NCBI GenBank assembly: GCA_004009845.1
Contig: RMBW01000032.1
Coordinates: 124,001 to 188,000, forward strand
Length of the DNA: 64,000 bases
Direction of reading: 5' to 3'
Origin: Davidsoniella eucalypti
Lineage: Eukaryota > Ascomycota > Sordariomycetes > Microascales > Ceratocystidaceae
The position numbers and the translations under genes were made by a program. Below the pieces are notes generated by a model. It was given only the letters and a program-made list of their open reading frames with translations. It had not been told where the DNA came from and did no database searches. Below are positions 39,491 to 52,200 of this stretch, piece by piece (positions within the stretch are counted from its first letter, which is position 1; each line of letters opens with the position of its first letter).

Positions 39491-41886
39491 ATGATGAAGC
39501 GCTTCAGCCAGAGAGTAGTAAGTTGCCACCACCCTTCCGTCCAATCATTGTCGTCGATTACGCCGTCGCCGTCACCGTAGCTGCGGCCACCATTGTCGCC
39601 TTCGTTGATCCGGCCGTCTCCGTGCGAGCTCGTCTCGTCCCGCCGTACCCTACTAGTCAAGAACCCCGACCAACTAACTGCCGCCGGCCTTTGTTCTCCC
39701 CATCTACAGCTATCCCGTGGGAAGGATCCAAACAAGTCGTCCAAGAAGAACAAGGACTCCAAAGATGGCTCCGTGAGCCCCTCTGCGTCCTTGACACCGA
39801 ATATTACCCCCTCGTCCTCCACCACAAACCTCGCCGATACGCGTAACAAGCAGGCCGCATCTAGCAATGGCGATCTAGGAACCGCCAACCAGAGTGCCCA
39901 AGCTACCGCCAACCAACCTGCATACACGGGCGCCACTGCTCCTAATGGAGCCAGCACGCCCTCTAGACACATGGCTGCTCCACCAACTGTCGTCGTGAGC
40001 CCTTCGCCAATGGTAAGACGATCCTCTCTTTACTACCTTGAGTTTCTTCTAGCTACTCTTCGAGTATCAAGCATCCGATCATCACGGCTGTAATACTGCT
40101 CTGTTGCTCTGCTAGCTATTCTAACATGTCATCTTCTCTAGCATATCCCCCCTCCTGGTTCCGCCGACACTATGCCTGGCGACCTAGCTCCGCCCAAGAC
40201 CGGCACCAAATCTCTCATGTTCGACCGTCTACACCAAACTCCCAAAGATGTCGTCCCCGAGGGCCTACGCACACCGAAAAGACAACATTCATCTCGCTTC
40301 GAAATCTCCGCTCACCGCGAGCTCGAGAAGCTGCCCGGCTTCCACGAGGTGCCACCCAACCGCCGCCAAGATCTATTCATGCAAAAGGTTGACCAGTGCA
40401 ATGTCATTTTCGACTTCAACGACTCCGTTGGTGACATGAAATCAAAAGAGATCAAGAGACTGGCTTTGCACGAGCTGCTCGACTACGTCGCCAACAACCG
40501 CCAGGTCATAACTGAGCCCATGTATCCCAAGGTCGTCGAAATGTTTGCCAAAAATCTCTTCCGTCCTATCCCCCCTCCAGTTAATCCCCAGGGCGAGGCT
40601 TTTGACCCCGAAGAGGATGAGCCTGTTCTCGAGGTTGCATGGCCCCATATCCAGGTTGTATATGAGTTTTTCCTGCGCTTTATCGAATCACAAGACTTCA
40701 ATACAAACATCGCCAAGGCCTATATCGACCACAGTTTCGTCCTACAGCTTCTAGACCTTTTCGATTCCGAAGACCCTCGCGAGCGTGATTTCCTCAAGAC
40801 CACTCTACATCGCATCTACGGAAAGTTCCTCAACTTACGTTCCTTCATCCGGAAGTCCATCAACCACGTATTCTTCCAGTTTACATACGAAACTGAACGC
40901 TTCAATGGCATTGCCGAACTTCTGGAAATTCTCGGCTCTATCATCAACGGCTTCGCTTTGCCGTTGAAGGAGGAACATAAGATATTCCTCACTCGCGTTC
41001 TTCTGCCGTTGCACAAGGTGAAGAGTCTTAGCATGTACCATCCTCAACTAGCGTACTGCATTGTGCAGTTCCTGGAGAAAGATGCGTCATTGACAGAAGA
41101 GGTAAGTAGCCTTTTTACACACTATCCAACACCTTAACACATCTAACCATAATGTACTCACAATAGGTCGTCTTGGGTCTGCTGCGTTTCTGGCCCAAGG
41201 TCAACAGCACAAAGGAAGTCATGTTCCTCAATGAAGTTGAGGATATCTTTGAAGTCATGGACCCAGCTGAGTTTGCCAAGGTCCAAGAACCATTGTTCCA
41301 TCAGCTGGCTAAGTCGGTTGCCAGCCCTCATTTCCAGGTCGCCGAAAGAGCGCTTTACTTCTGGAACAACGAGTACTTTTGTAATCTCGTTAGTGATAAT
41401 GTCGAGACTATCCTTCCTATCATGTTTGCGCCTCTTTATGAGAATTCCAAGGGCCACTGGAACCGGTAAGTCAATATCATTCACTCTATTCGAAGCCTAC
41501 AGCGCATCTTCTAACTTGAAATCAGGACTATCCACGGCATGGTCTACAATGCTATGAAGCTCTTCATGGAGATCAATCCTCAGCTGTTCGATGACTGCTC
41601 ACAAGATTACACCGAGCAACAGAACAGCGCTCCTATGCGCCAGGCTCTCCGCGATCAACGTTGGGCATCTATCAGTGAACAGGCTAACGAGCGCCGGATG
41701 GCGATGAACGGAGGAGCTTCTGGACGTCCTCTAGCACCGCTCACAAGACTTGACGAGAATGACATGGCAGAGGACAACCAAAAGCGACTAGATTCTCTAA
41801 AGCTACAAGACTCCAACGAGAGAAGAGAGCGTCGGTCAGCTCATGAGCGGCAGGGCTCTGTTGGCTCAGTCCGTAGCCAGCGGTGA
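39491..41886 (+). CDS. PP2A regulatory subunit B56 (RTS1/ParA type)
   Basis: B56 targeting subunit that directs the PP2A catalytic core to substrates in septation, cell-cycle and stress control. Exons are 39491-39517, 39710-40012, 40142-41101, 41167-41465 and 41526-41886, giving 649 aa. Residues 1-150 are disordered and basic (LSRGKDPNKSSKKNKDSKDG). The HEAT-repeat B56 core runs from about 165 to 565, with the conserved KVDQCNVIFDF, LFDSEDPRERDFLKTTLHRIYGKF, RSFIRKSINHVFF and RFNGIAELLEILGSIINGF segments (long ones split here only by coding context). The C-terminus is charged (DNQKRLDSLKLQD). All splice phases fit. The second ATG (39494) has a better -3 base and gives MKRFSQRV, so the start may be one codon later. 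The 27-nt first exon is a prediction from frame and the GTAGTAAGT donor only. Confidence 0.94.
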
Positions 41887-43185
41887 AGTACTGATATGCC
41901 GCACATATGACAAATCATCTTGTCTATGTTTGTGTTCGTTGTTCATGCACTTATTTTGTTTTATTTTCATTTCTCCTACATCTATCTCTACATAACGCCC
42001 CCCTACTTCCCTTTCTGTTTCTTCCGCCCTCTCTCTTGACTATCAGATTTCGGTGTTGATGAATGGTGTTCATGGACGTCTTATTTCTTCTTGGTTATAC
42101 TGTTTAGCTGCTTCTTCTAAAGAAGAAGGAGAGAAACTAAGAAAAGATTATTGTTTCTACACACAAGACAATATGAATGGGATAGTTTCCAGTCTTTTTT
42201 CTTTTGGCCAACTTGCTTTTTGGTTGATTATACAACATATCGATCATAGGAAAAGGAAAGGTTAAAGTCGGATCTTAAAGTCCTAAAAATTGGGAAAGGT
42301 GTAGGGGCAGGAAAGAAAAGAAAATACTCAAAAGGGTTTATCTCAAATTCCAAGAAAGCCTTTTTTCTATTCTTTATCTTGAAATGATGCTTTTTGTTGT
42401 TGCTGGAGGTCAAATATCAAGCTCAAATATCAGAGGGAGGAACGGGCCAAAGCGATATATATGTTTTATCTTTTTTTTTTCTATCACATTATTTTTTTTA
42501 CTTCTTTTTCTTTTCCGCTCCTTTCTTTTCCTTTTTTATTATCTTCTATTTTTTTTCTATTTTTTTTCTTCCTTCTTTGCTTGCTAGAATTGGGATTTTG
42601 ACTTGAATTTTCTGCTTATCTGATTATTTTTCGGTTTTGTTTTTCCTCATCTCCTATCTTGTTTACTATGTTATTTAACTAGCTATTTTTCCCCCCTCTT
42701 ATCTATGTGTGTATCTTTTTTCTTTCTTTCAAGTTATATTACATTACAAGATATCGTTGCATAGAAAAAAAGAACATAAAGTCTCTAAGAAAAGAACTGG
42801 CAAAAAAAAGTAAATCAAGTTTGAATGCTTTCATGCTAGTTAGTTATAAGAATGGGGAAAAAAAAAGAGTGAGTTACATTTAAATACAGATGAAGTTATG
42901 TAGTTTCCCTTCTTTAGTCTGTGATATATACAAGGAACTAGAAGAAAGATACATATCAAGTTTAAAAGTTAATCTGTCATTTATGAATCCACGAACGTAA
43001 ATGATATATTTAAATGATGGAGAAAGAGTAGTGTAAATGTTCATGGATTCGACTCTAAACAAGGATTGAATTGTGGATATGTATTACAGATAGATGATGA
43101 GAGAATTAGATCTTGTCATGGTCATATAATGCTCGGAATTTCTGATCAAGGTATATATGACTTTGATGGCTCCCAACTGGTCTAT
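41887..43185. other. convergent intergenic region, T-rich tail of B56
   Basis: Plus-strand sequence to about 42.76 kb is strongly T-rich, with long runs of T between 42.46 and 42.57 kb. The remainder, nearer the end of the minus-strand CID gene, is AT-rich and mixed. Open frames are short and of low complexity. It probably holds the 3' untranslated regions of both flanking genes. Confidence 0.6.
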
Positions 43186-45545
43186 TTATCTATGATTCTG
43201 CCATCCACGGCCACGGCCACGACCCCCACCAGAATATCCTCCTCTTCCATGATATCCACCACCTCGGCTATTCCCATGCCAATCACTGCCACTACCATCA
43301 CCGTTACCTCTACCATTGTTATGATATCCATGTTGTTGATATCCGTTACCATATTGGAGATCGCCTTGAAACTGCTGCTGCTGCTGCTGATACGATCCTC
43401 TATTTCCACCTCCGCCTCTACCGCCCCATCCCTGCTGTTGTTGCATGTGCGGGCCAGCAGGCATTGGTGGGATCGTTGGAGGCCACAGCATTCCTTGCTG
43501 TTGAAGCAAAGATGGCGGTGGAATAGGAAATGGCATGGCTCCCATAGGAAGAGAAGGGGGAAGTAGATGTTGAGGAAACCCGGGCATAGGAAATCCAGCC
43601 GGTGGTGGTGGAATTGGCGGTACGGATGTGGATATGGGATAGTTTGTATCACGCCCGCTACGGTCTCGTTGGTAGTTTTTGTTGTGTTGGTCACGATCAC
43701 GGTCGCGATGGCCTTGTGTGTCTACAAATGAACGATTAGGCGATCGAGAGCGGGAATGTGACATTTGCCGGGACTGGGATCGAGAAGCATGGTTTCGTCC
43801 ACGATACGGTGGCCGTGAGCCACCATTTCCACTGCCATTATTACTGTCGAACTGGTTCCGACTACGACTTCGAGAATGACTTCGGCTGCGGCTACGGCTG
43901 CGGTCATGAGACGGTGAAAAACGCCGACGCTTAGAGGCAGGCGAATAGCTTCGGCTGTATGACCTATGTTCTCTACCACGACCACGACTTCTACTTCTAC
44001 TACGACTGAGGCTCCGGCCCCGAGAAGATTCGTCGTAGGACACCTCTCCCGAATCCTTGGACGCAGCCAAGTTCTTTCCCTTCTTCCTATTTACTTTCAT
44101 TTTGAGAGAGAACTCGTGTGACCATCCATAATATGTTTCTTGGCTGACGATGCCACCGGTGATTTCATCTAGGACCACTGCTTCACCCAGCTCGTTTATA
44201 TCTCTGAACTCGTTGGACTTGTCGGTGACACATGTCGTAGCGTAGATCTGGTCGACTTCCAGCAAGAGATTCTTGACAGCGTCTATCAGCTTAGGATCTG
44301 GCGCACCAGCCGCAAGATGTAGGGGCTTAATCATAGCTGGGGTCATGGGTTTAGTCGAGTTTGGTGTCATCTGAGGCAGCCAACTCGCAGCTGGGAGATC
44401 ATACCATGGTGTGGCCGGATCTCCATGGATATTGGGCAGAACGAACGGCATTTCTTTGGGTTGTGAGACGGACACCGCAGGTGATGGGTCGGAAAGTGTA
44501 GTGGCCGACTCGGAATTACCAGCGAGACTAGCCATGTTCCTTCCTTTTATTTCTGCGGGCGCATTTCGCACAGCGTCGTACAGCTTCTGGGCGGTTTCGT
44601 CTGCTACAATCTGTCTTGTCTCCCAGATATTAATCAGATGACAAATCTTGCCCTCGTGTTTTGTACATCTACCATTCTCAGCTGTGCAGGATACGAGCTG
44701 TACTAAGAACGGGTCTATGACTTTGAGGAGAGCATCATATCCCAGCTCCCGAGAATCAGCAGTTGATTTTGCTGTATGAAGTACATCGCTTAAGATGTAT
44801 AAGATATACAAACGCTTCCGATGAGCACGGGGTTTCCGGCTGACAAACGAATCGGAAGAAATGAGCGATGGTGCAGTGGTTTCTTGGGCCCCCGTTGTTG
44901 CTGAGTCGGTGATGGAATTGGCGTAGGCGCACAGAAAACGACAAAGTGCGGTGGTACGGGCGGACGATGAGATGATGTGCGTGACGATCCAACGTTTGCA
45001 GGCCTGAAGTGCGCATGGTACGAAAATACAAAAAACGGTTTAGTCTTGAGTGCCATTTGGAAAGGAAAACCAAAGTCGAAAAGCGGACGAGGGTGCGAAG
45101 AGTGGGATGATGATATAGAGTGCAAACCTAGGGCTCAAGAAGCGGAGATTTCCAAAGTCAAGTCTCTTTTTAGGCAATATAGGACACAAGACGGAGGCGT
45201 CTAGCAGCGGTGATAGTGTGTTTCTTATTCAGAACAGCCGTTGCGACGAGACAGGGCATACATGACTGAGATAGAGATGTCGGCAACCAACCCCAAACAT
45301 CGGGTGATCAAAGATTGGGGTTGTTTTTATTATGTGTTTTACGTGAAGTGCAGTGGAGAAAGAGAGAAGAGAATGTGAAGCAAGTGTATTCAAACCTGGA
45401 CATTTGGAGGGGTGCATCGCTGTACGGCGTCCTGGATGCATGTGTGGAAAGTGTCGATATCACTGCGGTTGCAGGCGACAGGGTCCCTTCTAAAGAGCGC
45501 GCTAGAGAGCGACGCCTTAGCGATGGCCAGCTGGGGCGAGGCCAT
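43186..45545 (-). CDS. CID-domain RS-rich RNA-processing protein (CHERP-like)
   Basis: Likely binds the phosphorylated C-terminal domain of RNA polymerase II and links transcription to pre-mRNA processing in the nucleus. Two exons, 45545-45396 and 45003-43186, give 655 aa; the 392-nt intron is long for this window. The CID-type helical domain spans about 1-150 (MASPQLAIAKASLSSAL, ACKRWIVTHII, LYILYILSDVLHTAKS, GKICHLINIWE), with a loop of about 30 residues rich in Thr, Ser and basic residues before LYILYILSDVL. Residues 370-480 are an RS domain with many SRSRSR units. The tail (490-655) is Pro-rich, then Gln/Gly-rich with RGG-like repeats. No SURP domain was seen, unlike animal CHERP. The ATG at 45545 has good context (ACGATGG). 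Confidence 0.85.
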
Positions 45546-46133
45546 CGTGAGGAGATAGAGACGAAGATAGAGTCTTGACGGACGTAAATAGACGATATAT
45601 TCGTTGCAGAGATGTCGTTGGGTTATGATGTTATGTATGATGCTAGGCAGCGAGGCTGAAGGATTCGCAAAAAGAAATCATAAAATTAGTAGTGCCGAAA
45701 AAAAGCCATGTACGCATCTAAGGCTGAATTTAGCCGGCGGTGTCACATGTCGGCTAATCATCGGTTATACATTCTATCCGTCACAGAGTTCGCCGACCTA
45801 CGGACGACAAGTAGTGAAGGCCGTGATATTGATGAGACGATTATCTTGTATATGTACTAGGTTACCATCTATCACACTTCCATGACTTAACATTTGCCGT
45901 GTAATTACCAAAGAAAAAAATACAGTATCACCACGGCTATATCGGGTGTACGATTACATTGTTTACAATTGAGTAGAAATGGCTAGTCGGTGAGACTAGT
46001 AATAATAGTAGTAGTACAATGGAGGTTCTGGCGCATACTGGTGGCCAGCTCTATAGGGCCAAGCGCTCGTATCTGCGTAAAAAGACGCCTACCGGAAATA
46101 GCCGGCATACCAAGTGAAGTCTATACCAAGGTA
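45546..46133. promoter_or_regulatory. intergenic, upstream of CID gene
   Basis: 588 bp lie between the start of the CID gene and the stop of the DUF4748 gene, both on the minus strand. The part next to the CID start is GA-rich on the plus strand (C/T-rich on the coding strand). No gene and no clear TATA box were seen. Confidence 0.5.
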
Positions 46134-46733
46134 TCACGAAAACCTATCCCCTTTAGGACTCTTGAACGGGGTCGGCGTCACATATAGCCCTTTGTCAGGC
46201 TTGGGCTTGTTACCAGCAGCCTCTTCTGCAAGCTGCATCTCCTCAATCCGCAGCTTCTTTTTACGCAGCTCCTCCATCTTGAGCGCACGCTCGGCATTGA
46301 TCGACTGCTTAGCGAAGTAGTAAGCAATGCCGCCGGCTGAGATACAGAAGTTAGCCGAGGGAGCAAAGCAGAGAGTAACATAAGGCAACCCCAAATAAAA
46401 AAACTCATATAAAAAATAGGAATAACAGCAACTTACCAGCACAAAGAGTGCCCCATCCAGCCCTATCATTAGTGGATGTTGTGGTTAGCAAAAAATATAT
46501 ATATACAAAAGGCGCCTGACATGAGTATTGTTTACGTCAGCCTCATTAAGGGCTCTTATTGACTGCATACCAAAAAGATTTAACCTAAAACAAACACACA
46601 TATGAATATCCAGTTAGCAATATCAAGTCCAGTATCAGAAGTTGGTTTGGAGAACTCCCCAAACAAGACAGTGGCAAGAGACAAGGCAAGAGACAAGCTG
46701 GCTTTTTTTAGGACAGGGACTTACGGTGTTCAT
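46134..46733 (-). CDS. DUF4748 small membrane protein, four exons, 83 aa
   Basis: Function is unknown; this is a fungal mini-protein family. Minus-strand exons are 46733-46725 (9 nt, MNT), 46584-46571 (14 nt), 46462-46437 (26 nt) and 46336-46134 (203 nt). All junctions are GT-AG and the phases fit exactly. The product starts MNTVKSFWAGWGTLC, has one hydrophobic segment (about 7-23, ending GGIAYYFAKQ), a charged helix (AERALKMEELRKKKLRIEEM) and ends PFKSPKGDRFS. That ending matches the KGDRFS C-terminus I associate with DUF4748 proteins. A single N-terminal span and a basic helix would suit a mitochondrial or ER membrane protein, which is inference. The ATG at 46733 has A at -3. Three micro-exons cover only 49 nt of coding sequence. 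Confidence 0.82.
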
Positions 46734-49251
46734 GATGAAAAATGAAGCAAAACGAGCGGTAGCTGGTCAAGCTGGGTAAGATTTGACAGGCAACGACGTA
46801 TAAAATTCGTGGATTAGAAGGAGGGAAGGCTGAGCTGAAAATGGCAGGAATCCAGGAAGAATGAAATCAAGGAGTTCCGGGTGCTGATGACAAGCCAGAT
46901 ATTTGAATGTTTTGAATGATAAGGGGAGAAGAAAAAAAAATGAAAAATGACAGAGAAATAGACCAGAAAAAATGTAAACGGCGAACAGTGCCTGTATCGC
47001 CCGCCAAAGAAATAAAATCGGCTTGAATCTAGATTTGCAGAGTGGTCTGATCAACTTGGCTCAGTACCCACTATAGCTTTGTTGTTTAGAGGATACTGAA
47101 CAGTAGAAGATTAAGTATAACCCTAAAACAAGATATACGTATATATGCCTACATATTTGTACGAGTAGATATCTTGCGAACTCTATTGCTAGACGAATAT
47201 TGACAACTAGAATAAAATTGAAGCCATCATTATCTCTCAAGCCATCGGTTGATAGACCTTGGTACCACGCATGGATTTAACCCGTATACCAGTACTATAG
47301 TAGCTGCATAAAAATCTGACGGCGTATAGAACTGGATGTATCCTATTATAATAATAAGCCAAGTTGTAAAACGAACGTCACTGGGCCGAATAGCGCGGCA
47401 AAATGGCGGTGGCTACTAGTAACCTGTTATCTGCTGCCAGGGTCTTCTCAAACAAGCGCTAGAATTTCAAGGGCTCAAATGGCTAATTGGAAGAATCCAC
47501 TTGTTGGAGTGGGCCCTCTTTTGTTCGTATAGTAAAACTTAAAGTTCGTTGCGGTTTGCTACTAAGTAACAGACTCCTTTCTCGTTTACATTCCCGATTA
47601 CTATTACTTGGGCCGGAAGAAAGCATTCTGAGAACTCCTTCCGAGGTTCTGCGTGTTTTACAAACTCCATGTCGATGCTCCTCAAGGCAGCAGAAAATGA
47701 TGGGGGGTTCTCCTCAACGGGGATCAGACTAAATTCCTATAAAGATAAATACATACATGTTTGTATAACGAGTAAAGGTGGTCGCCATGATGACAGTACT
47801 TATAACAGTACTTGAGCGACGATCATGAGGAAGTCTGTCAGTGTTTGGTATCTTCGACCTATGAATTCAATTAGCCCTGGTCGTCGTTACTTTATGAACC
47901 AGATGCTGCATGACTGTCGTTGCTCTTATTACCGACAATTTGTTTATCTCACTAGGCCCCGTACTTAACAAAGTAGCACTGTTGCTAGTGGACAACTATT
48001 ATAAAGCCAGTAGACAGATATTAGACTAGCTTAGGAGCTTCAAAGGTCTTGTAGTTGTCTTCATTTGCCGGCTCAATAGATGACTTGAACCCCCTTTCTG
48101 AGATAAATTTGATGTTTTGATAATCTCACGGCTAGTGAGCAGAGCCTAATTTTACAGTACGCAGTTGGAGTCCCGAATAGATGCAGACAAGACGGGCTCT
48201 TCTATTGACAAACAAAACAAGAACAAGCGTGGCATAGCAGTAGAAGGGGAGTTGTGTATTTATAGTAGCAGAGCCTGTAGCTACAGTGGTTACGTGTGGT
48301 TTACAACGGACCATAATTGGTATACGGCCCTAAAGATGGGTCTTTGCACCGCCCCTCTACCTATATTACTATGCTAAAGACTTGCTTGGCCAGGACCCTT
48401 CAATTTGGCTCAAGTGGGACAATTAGTGTCTAGTACTCAGCGCTGCATATTACATACAAGAATGCTTAGTACAGACAACAACACCAAGCCTGGCCCTTTG
48501 TTTTCTACTTCTTTTTCCTACTTTCTATTCTGCTCTCTTCATTATTCTGCGACCTCCTAGACGCTTGTTTCTTCGCAGCCTCGTGCTGTTTTTAATTGTG
48601 ACTTTCTGTCCCGCGGCAGATTTGTTGTGTGTTCCAGCTTCGGCTCCGCTTCCAAGCCACTCTTTATTTATCTCTCTCTCCCACCGCCCTTGGAATGGAT
48701 GGCATCTTCTGTATCCATATGAGCTTCTCTGTCTGCCATTCATCCATCCATTCATTCCATCTAGATCCAGCCATCCCGCCATCCCGCCAGCCAACCAGCC
48801 AACCAGCCAACCAAGGCAAGCCTAGCCAGGCCAAACCAGCACTGTTGACTGACTGACTGAGCGCTTGTCCTGCCCTGCCCTGTCCTGTTTGTCATAGGCA
48901 CTGGCACTGTGGCCCGCCCTACTATCCATATATCGCCTTGATTTTGCTAGACGCATATTCCATCGCCAGTCCCATCCCATATCCTGCACCCACCCGTTCA
49001 TTTATAGCATAGCATACTATCTACAGCATCTCAAGACTAGTATCTGTATTATCCATATTGCTTGTTTGTTTGTCTGCTGTCTACCGACTCTCGTTCTGCC
49101 TAGCTGGCCTGCTCGAGCTTCAACCATCCATCACCACCATAACTGGCATTAGAGAATCCACAGTGCTTGCTTCGATAGCTGCTTTTATAGCTACGGCTGC
49201 TACCGTTTCCACAGACATCACCGCCATACACCTTTTTCATAAACTTCCGCC
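46734..49251. promoter_or_regulatory. divergent intergenic region, DUF4748 and 5-phosphatase genes
   Basis: These 2.5 kb contain no recognisable gene. AACCCTAAAA (telobox-like) lies at 47119-47128, 386 bp upstream of the DUF4748 start. From 48.5 kb to the 5-phosphatase start the plus strand is C/T-rich and includes short tandem repeats: CCAGCCAA three times at 48787-48810, CCAT/CATT-type repeats just before, and GACT repeats near 48847-48859. Confidence 0.5.
48787..48810 (+). repeat. CCAGCCAA tandem repeat, 3 copies
   Basis: Three exact copies of an 8-base unit lie in the leader region of the 5-phosphatase gene, preceded by CATC/CATT-type repeats and followed by a GACT run. It is a short microsatellite cluster about 440 bp upstream of the start codon. 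Confidence 0.85.
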
Positions 49252-52200
49252 ATGAGCTCCGCTGCCGCCGATGAGGAAGGCCTGGATGGTACGCCCATTG
49301 TAAGTTGTTGCCCACCGCTGTCTCCTCCCTCCCTCATATATGCCGCGTCGCTATTTCCAATGCCGTACTAACCCACTCGTCTACCGTATAGAAGTCAGTG
49401 TCATCGTTGCGATCCCGCTTCGAGAACATGGGCAAGAATGACCCGGTGCCCGTTCCGCCAACCCCCGGCCAGTCTGTCACAGCGCCTGTGTCTTCGCCAG
49501 CGCCTCCACAACACCAACCGTCCCGCTCCATCTCCCCTGCCGCCGCCACCTCCAACATCGTGCGTGGTGCAGGCGTAACCGAGTCTGCAGTACCGCCTCC
49601 TGTCCGTCCTCGAGACCCCTCGCTAGCCGCTGCGCTACGGGTCACCACCCAGAAAGACCTTCCAGTGAGGTCGTCTAGTCCACGAGCCCCGCCAAGACCG
49701 CCTGTCGTTACCGTCCAGCCGCCACTGTCACCACCCAAAAGCCACGCCGGTGGTGGCTTCCCAAAGGAGCAGCATGTTTTCCTCAACCCAGATACTGTCG
49801 TCTTGTCCGGCATCACCCTCCACAGCCCAGGCCAGGCCTTGTCAGAGCCCCGAAAGTCACCCCGAACACCGGGGTCTAAGCCACCTTCACCACCACCACC
49901 GCGCCGATCCAGCGAAACCAGGCGACCTGCCCCTCCGCCGCCAATAAACCGAGCCGACAAGCCTGGTGTGCGCCCTAAGCCAGTGCTCTCCGACGCCAAT
50001 GGCCGGCCCTCTGCCCTAGACCAGGTTCCCGAGAGATCTCTCGCTTCCAAGTTCGAGACGTCACCCTTTAATAGCCCTCCAGGAAGTGCCATCAGCGAAG
50101 ACGAGATCCTCCCTCCACCTATGCCGACGCGCCCCGGCCGGTCTGAAGGCGGCGTGAACCCGTCTCTTATTAGATCTAGAAGCCTTCACACCAACTCGAC
50201 CTTTGAGCCACCACCCATACACCCGGCTATTGCGAGCCGGCGACAGGACCAAGATACCTTCACAAAGCCCGCGCAAATAACCCGCCAGCTCACTGGCCCG
50301 ACAGTACCAGCTCGGCAAGTTCCTGTGGTTGAACCCCCGCCGGTTGCTCCACGCCGAACTCAGGCATTGCAGTCTACAAAGCCGCCGCCGCCAAGGCCTC
50401 CACGGCCTCCTGTTTCGACCAATTTCGACTCTATGGCCAGTGCTCAGGCTCAGCGCCAGTCCTACACGCCTTCAACGCCTCAGGGCTCACGGCCACCGCC
50501 TGCCAGAGGCCATGTATTGCACCATTCTATGATGGAAACCGGATCATACTCAGAGACGCGAGGAGCTACATCGCCGCTGCCACCTCCAAGAATCACGGCA
50601 GCTGTCGCTTCTACTTCCATCGCCCCTGTTACTGCGGTAGCTGCTGTCTCGTCTACAAGCACCGCCCTTGTGACAACATCAAACGCTGTCAAGGAAGAGC
50701 CTGAAAACACCATCACCGCCTACCCAGATGTATACCTAGTCAACCGCCAGCCGCCATACTTGAAACCTGGAATCCCAGAAATCACTACCAGGTACGACGC
50801 CCGTGTGTTTGATGTGTGCGGTGAGCATGTTGTCTGTGGAGGTTCCATGACAAGAGCATGGAGCATGCTTGACGGCTCTGAGTTTGCTATGATGCCTCAT
50901 GTTGAAGGTGTTCGGGGCACAGCAATCATATTCAAGCCAGCGGCCAATCCCAACGACGAGGGCACCATTGTTTGGGTTGGTACCAATACTGGCGAACTCA
51001 TGGAAATTGACTTGCTCTCACATTCAATTACTTGCAGCAAACCAGGCGCACACAACAGGCAAGAAATCACCAAAATATACCGTTTCCAAAACCAGTTATG
51101 GACTCTAGATGACACCGGCATCCTCAATATCTGGGGCCCTGACAAGTCGACCGTCCCAAATCTTGGTGGCAGTCCTAGTTACACATATCGTCTTCCGCGT
51201 GGCCACACGTTCTCGATAATTGTCGGCAACGAGTTATGGTACGCCAGTGGCAAGGATGTGTATGTGTTTGCGCCAACTATGGACGGTAACCCTCAGTGCC
51301 AGCTGACGCCTAGACCGCTGACTTTCGAGGGCGCTGGTGAGATCGTCTCTGGTGCATCTTTGCGCTCAGAGCCCGATAAGGTCTTCCTGGGACACAACGA
51401 TGGAAAGGTCAGCGTCTACTCGCGTGAGTCTCTCTCCCTCCTATCTATTGTGAATCTAAATGCCTTCAAGATCAATACCCTAGGCGGTGTTGGTGATAAG
51501 CTATGGGCTGGCTACAACAGCGGCAAAGTTTGCGTCTACGACGTCACCACTACGCCTTGGAATATGACCAAGGAGTGGCAGGCCCATGATAATCCGGTGA
51601 TAAAAATGATTCCTGATGCCGCTAGTATGTATCGTATGGGACGTTATCAGGTCGTTTCACTTGGTGCAGACAATAAACTGCGAGCGTGGGATGGACTTCT
51701 CAAGGAAGATGCATTGGATAACCGCATGCGGTCGCTCGATACCGAGTACTGCAACTTTGACGATCTTGATGTGTCAGTCTTGACTTGGAACGCTGGTGCC
51801 TCAACACCGAGTCAAATCCAACATTCCACCGATGCTGAGTTCTTCAGGAACCATGTCAAAGACAGTGGATGCCCTGATATTATGGTGTTTGGGTTCCAGG
51901 AGTTAGTTGACTTGGAAGACAAGACGGCCACTGCCAAACGCTTGTTCAAGTCATCAAAGAAAAAAGACGACAAGAAGGATATGAGCCATGCATACCGCGA
52001 CTGGAGAGACTTCCTTCAGCGAACGATAGATGACTATATGCCATCAAACCAACCTTACTATGTACTCCACACAGCCACGCTAGTCGGCCTTTTTACATGT
52101 ATATTTGTCAAGGCGTCTTTGCGAGACCGCATCCATAATCTATATGCAACGGACGTCAAGCGGGGCATGGGAGGATATCATGGAAACAAGGGTGCTATTG

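Noticed and set aside
39457..39972. 171-codon minus-strand frame
   Set aside because: It is antisense to the first exons of the PP2A B56 gene and shows no domain.
49334..50092. 252-codon minus-strand frame
   Set aside because: It is antisense to the Pro-rich N-terminus of the 5-phosphatase gene; long open frames are expected opposite GC-rich proline codons.
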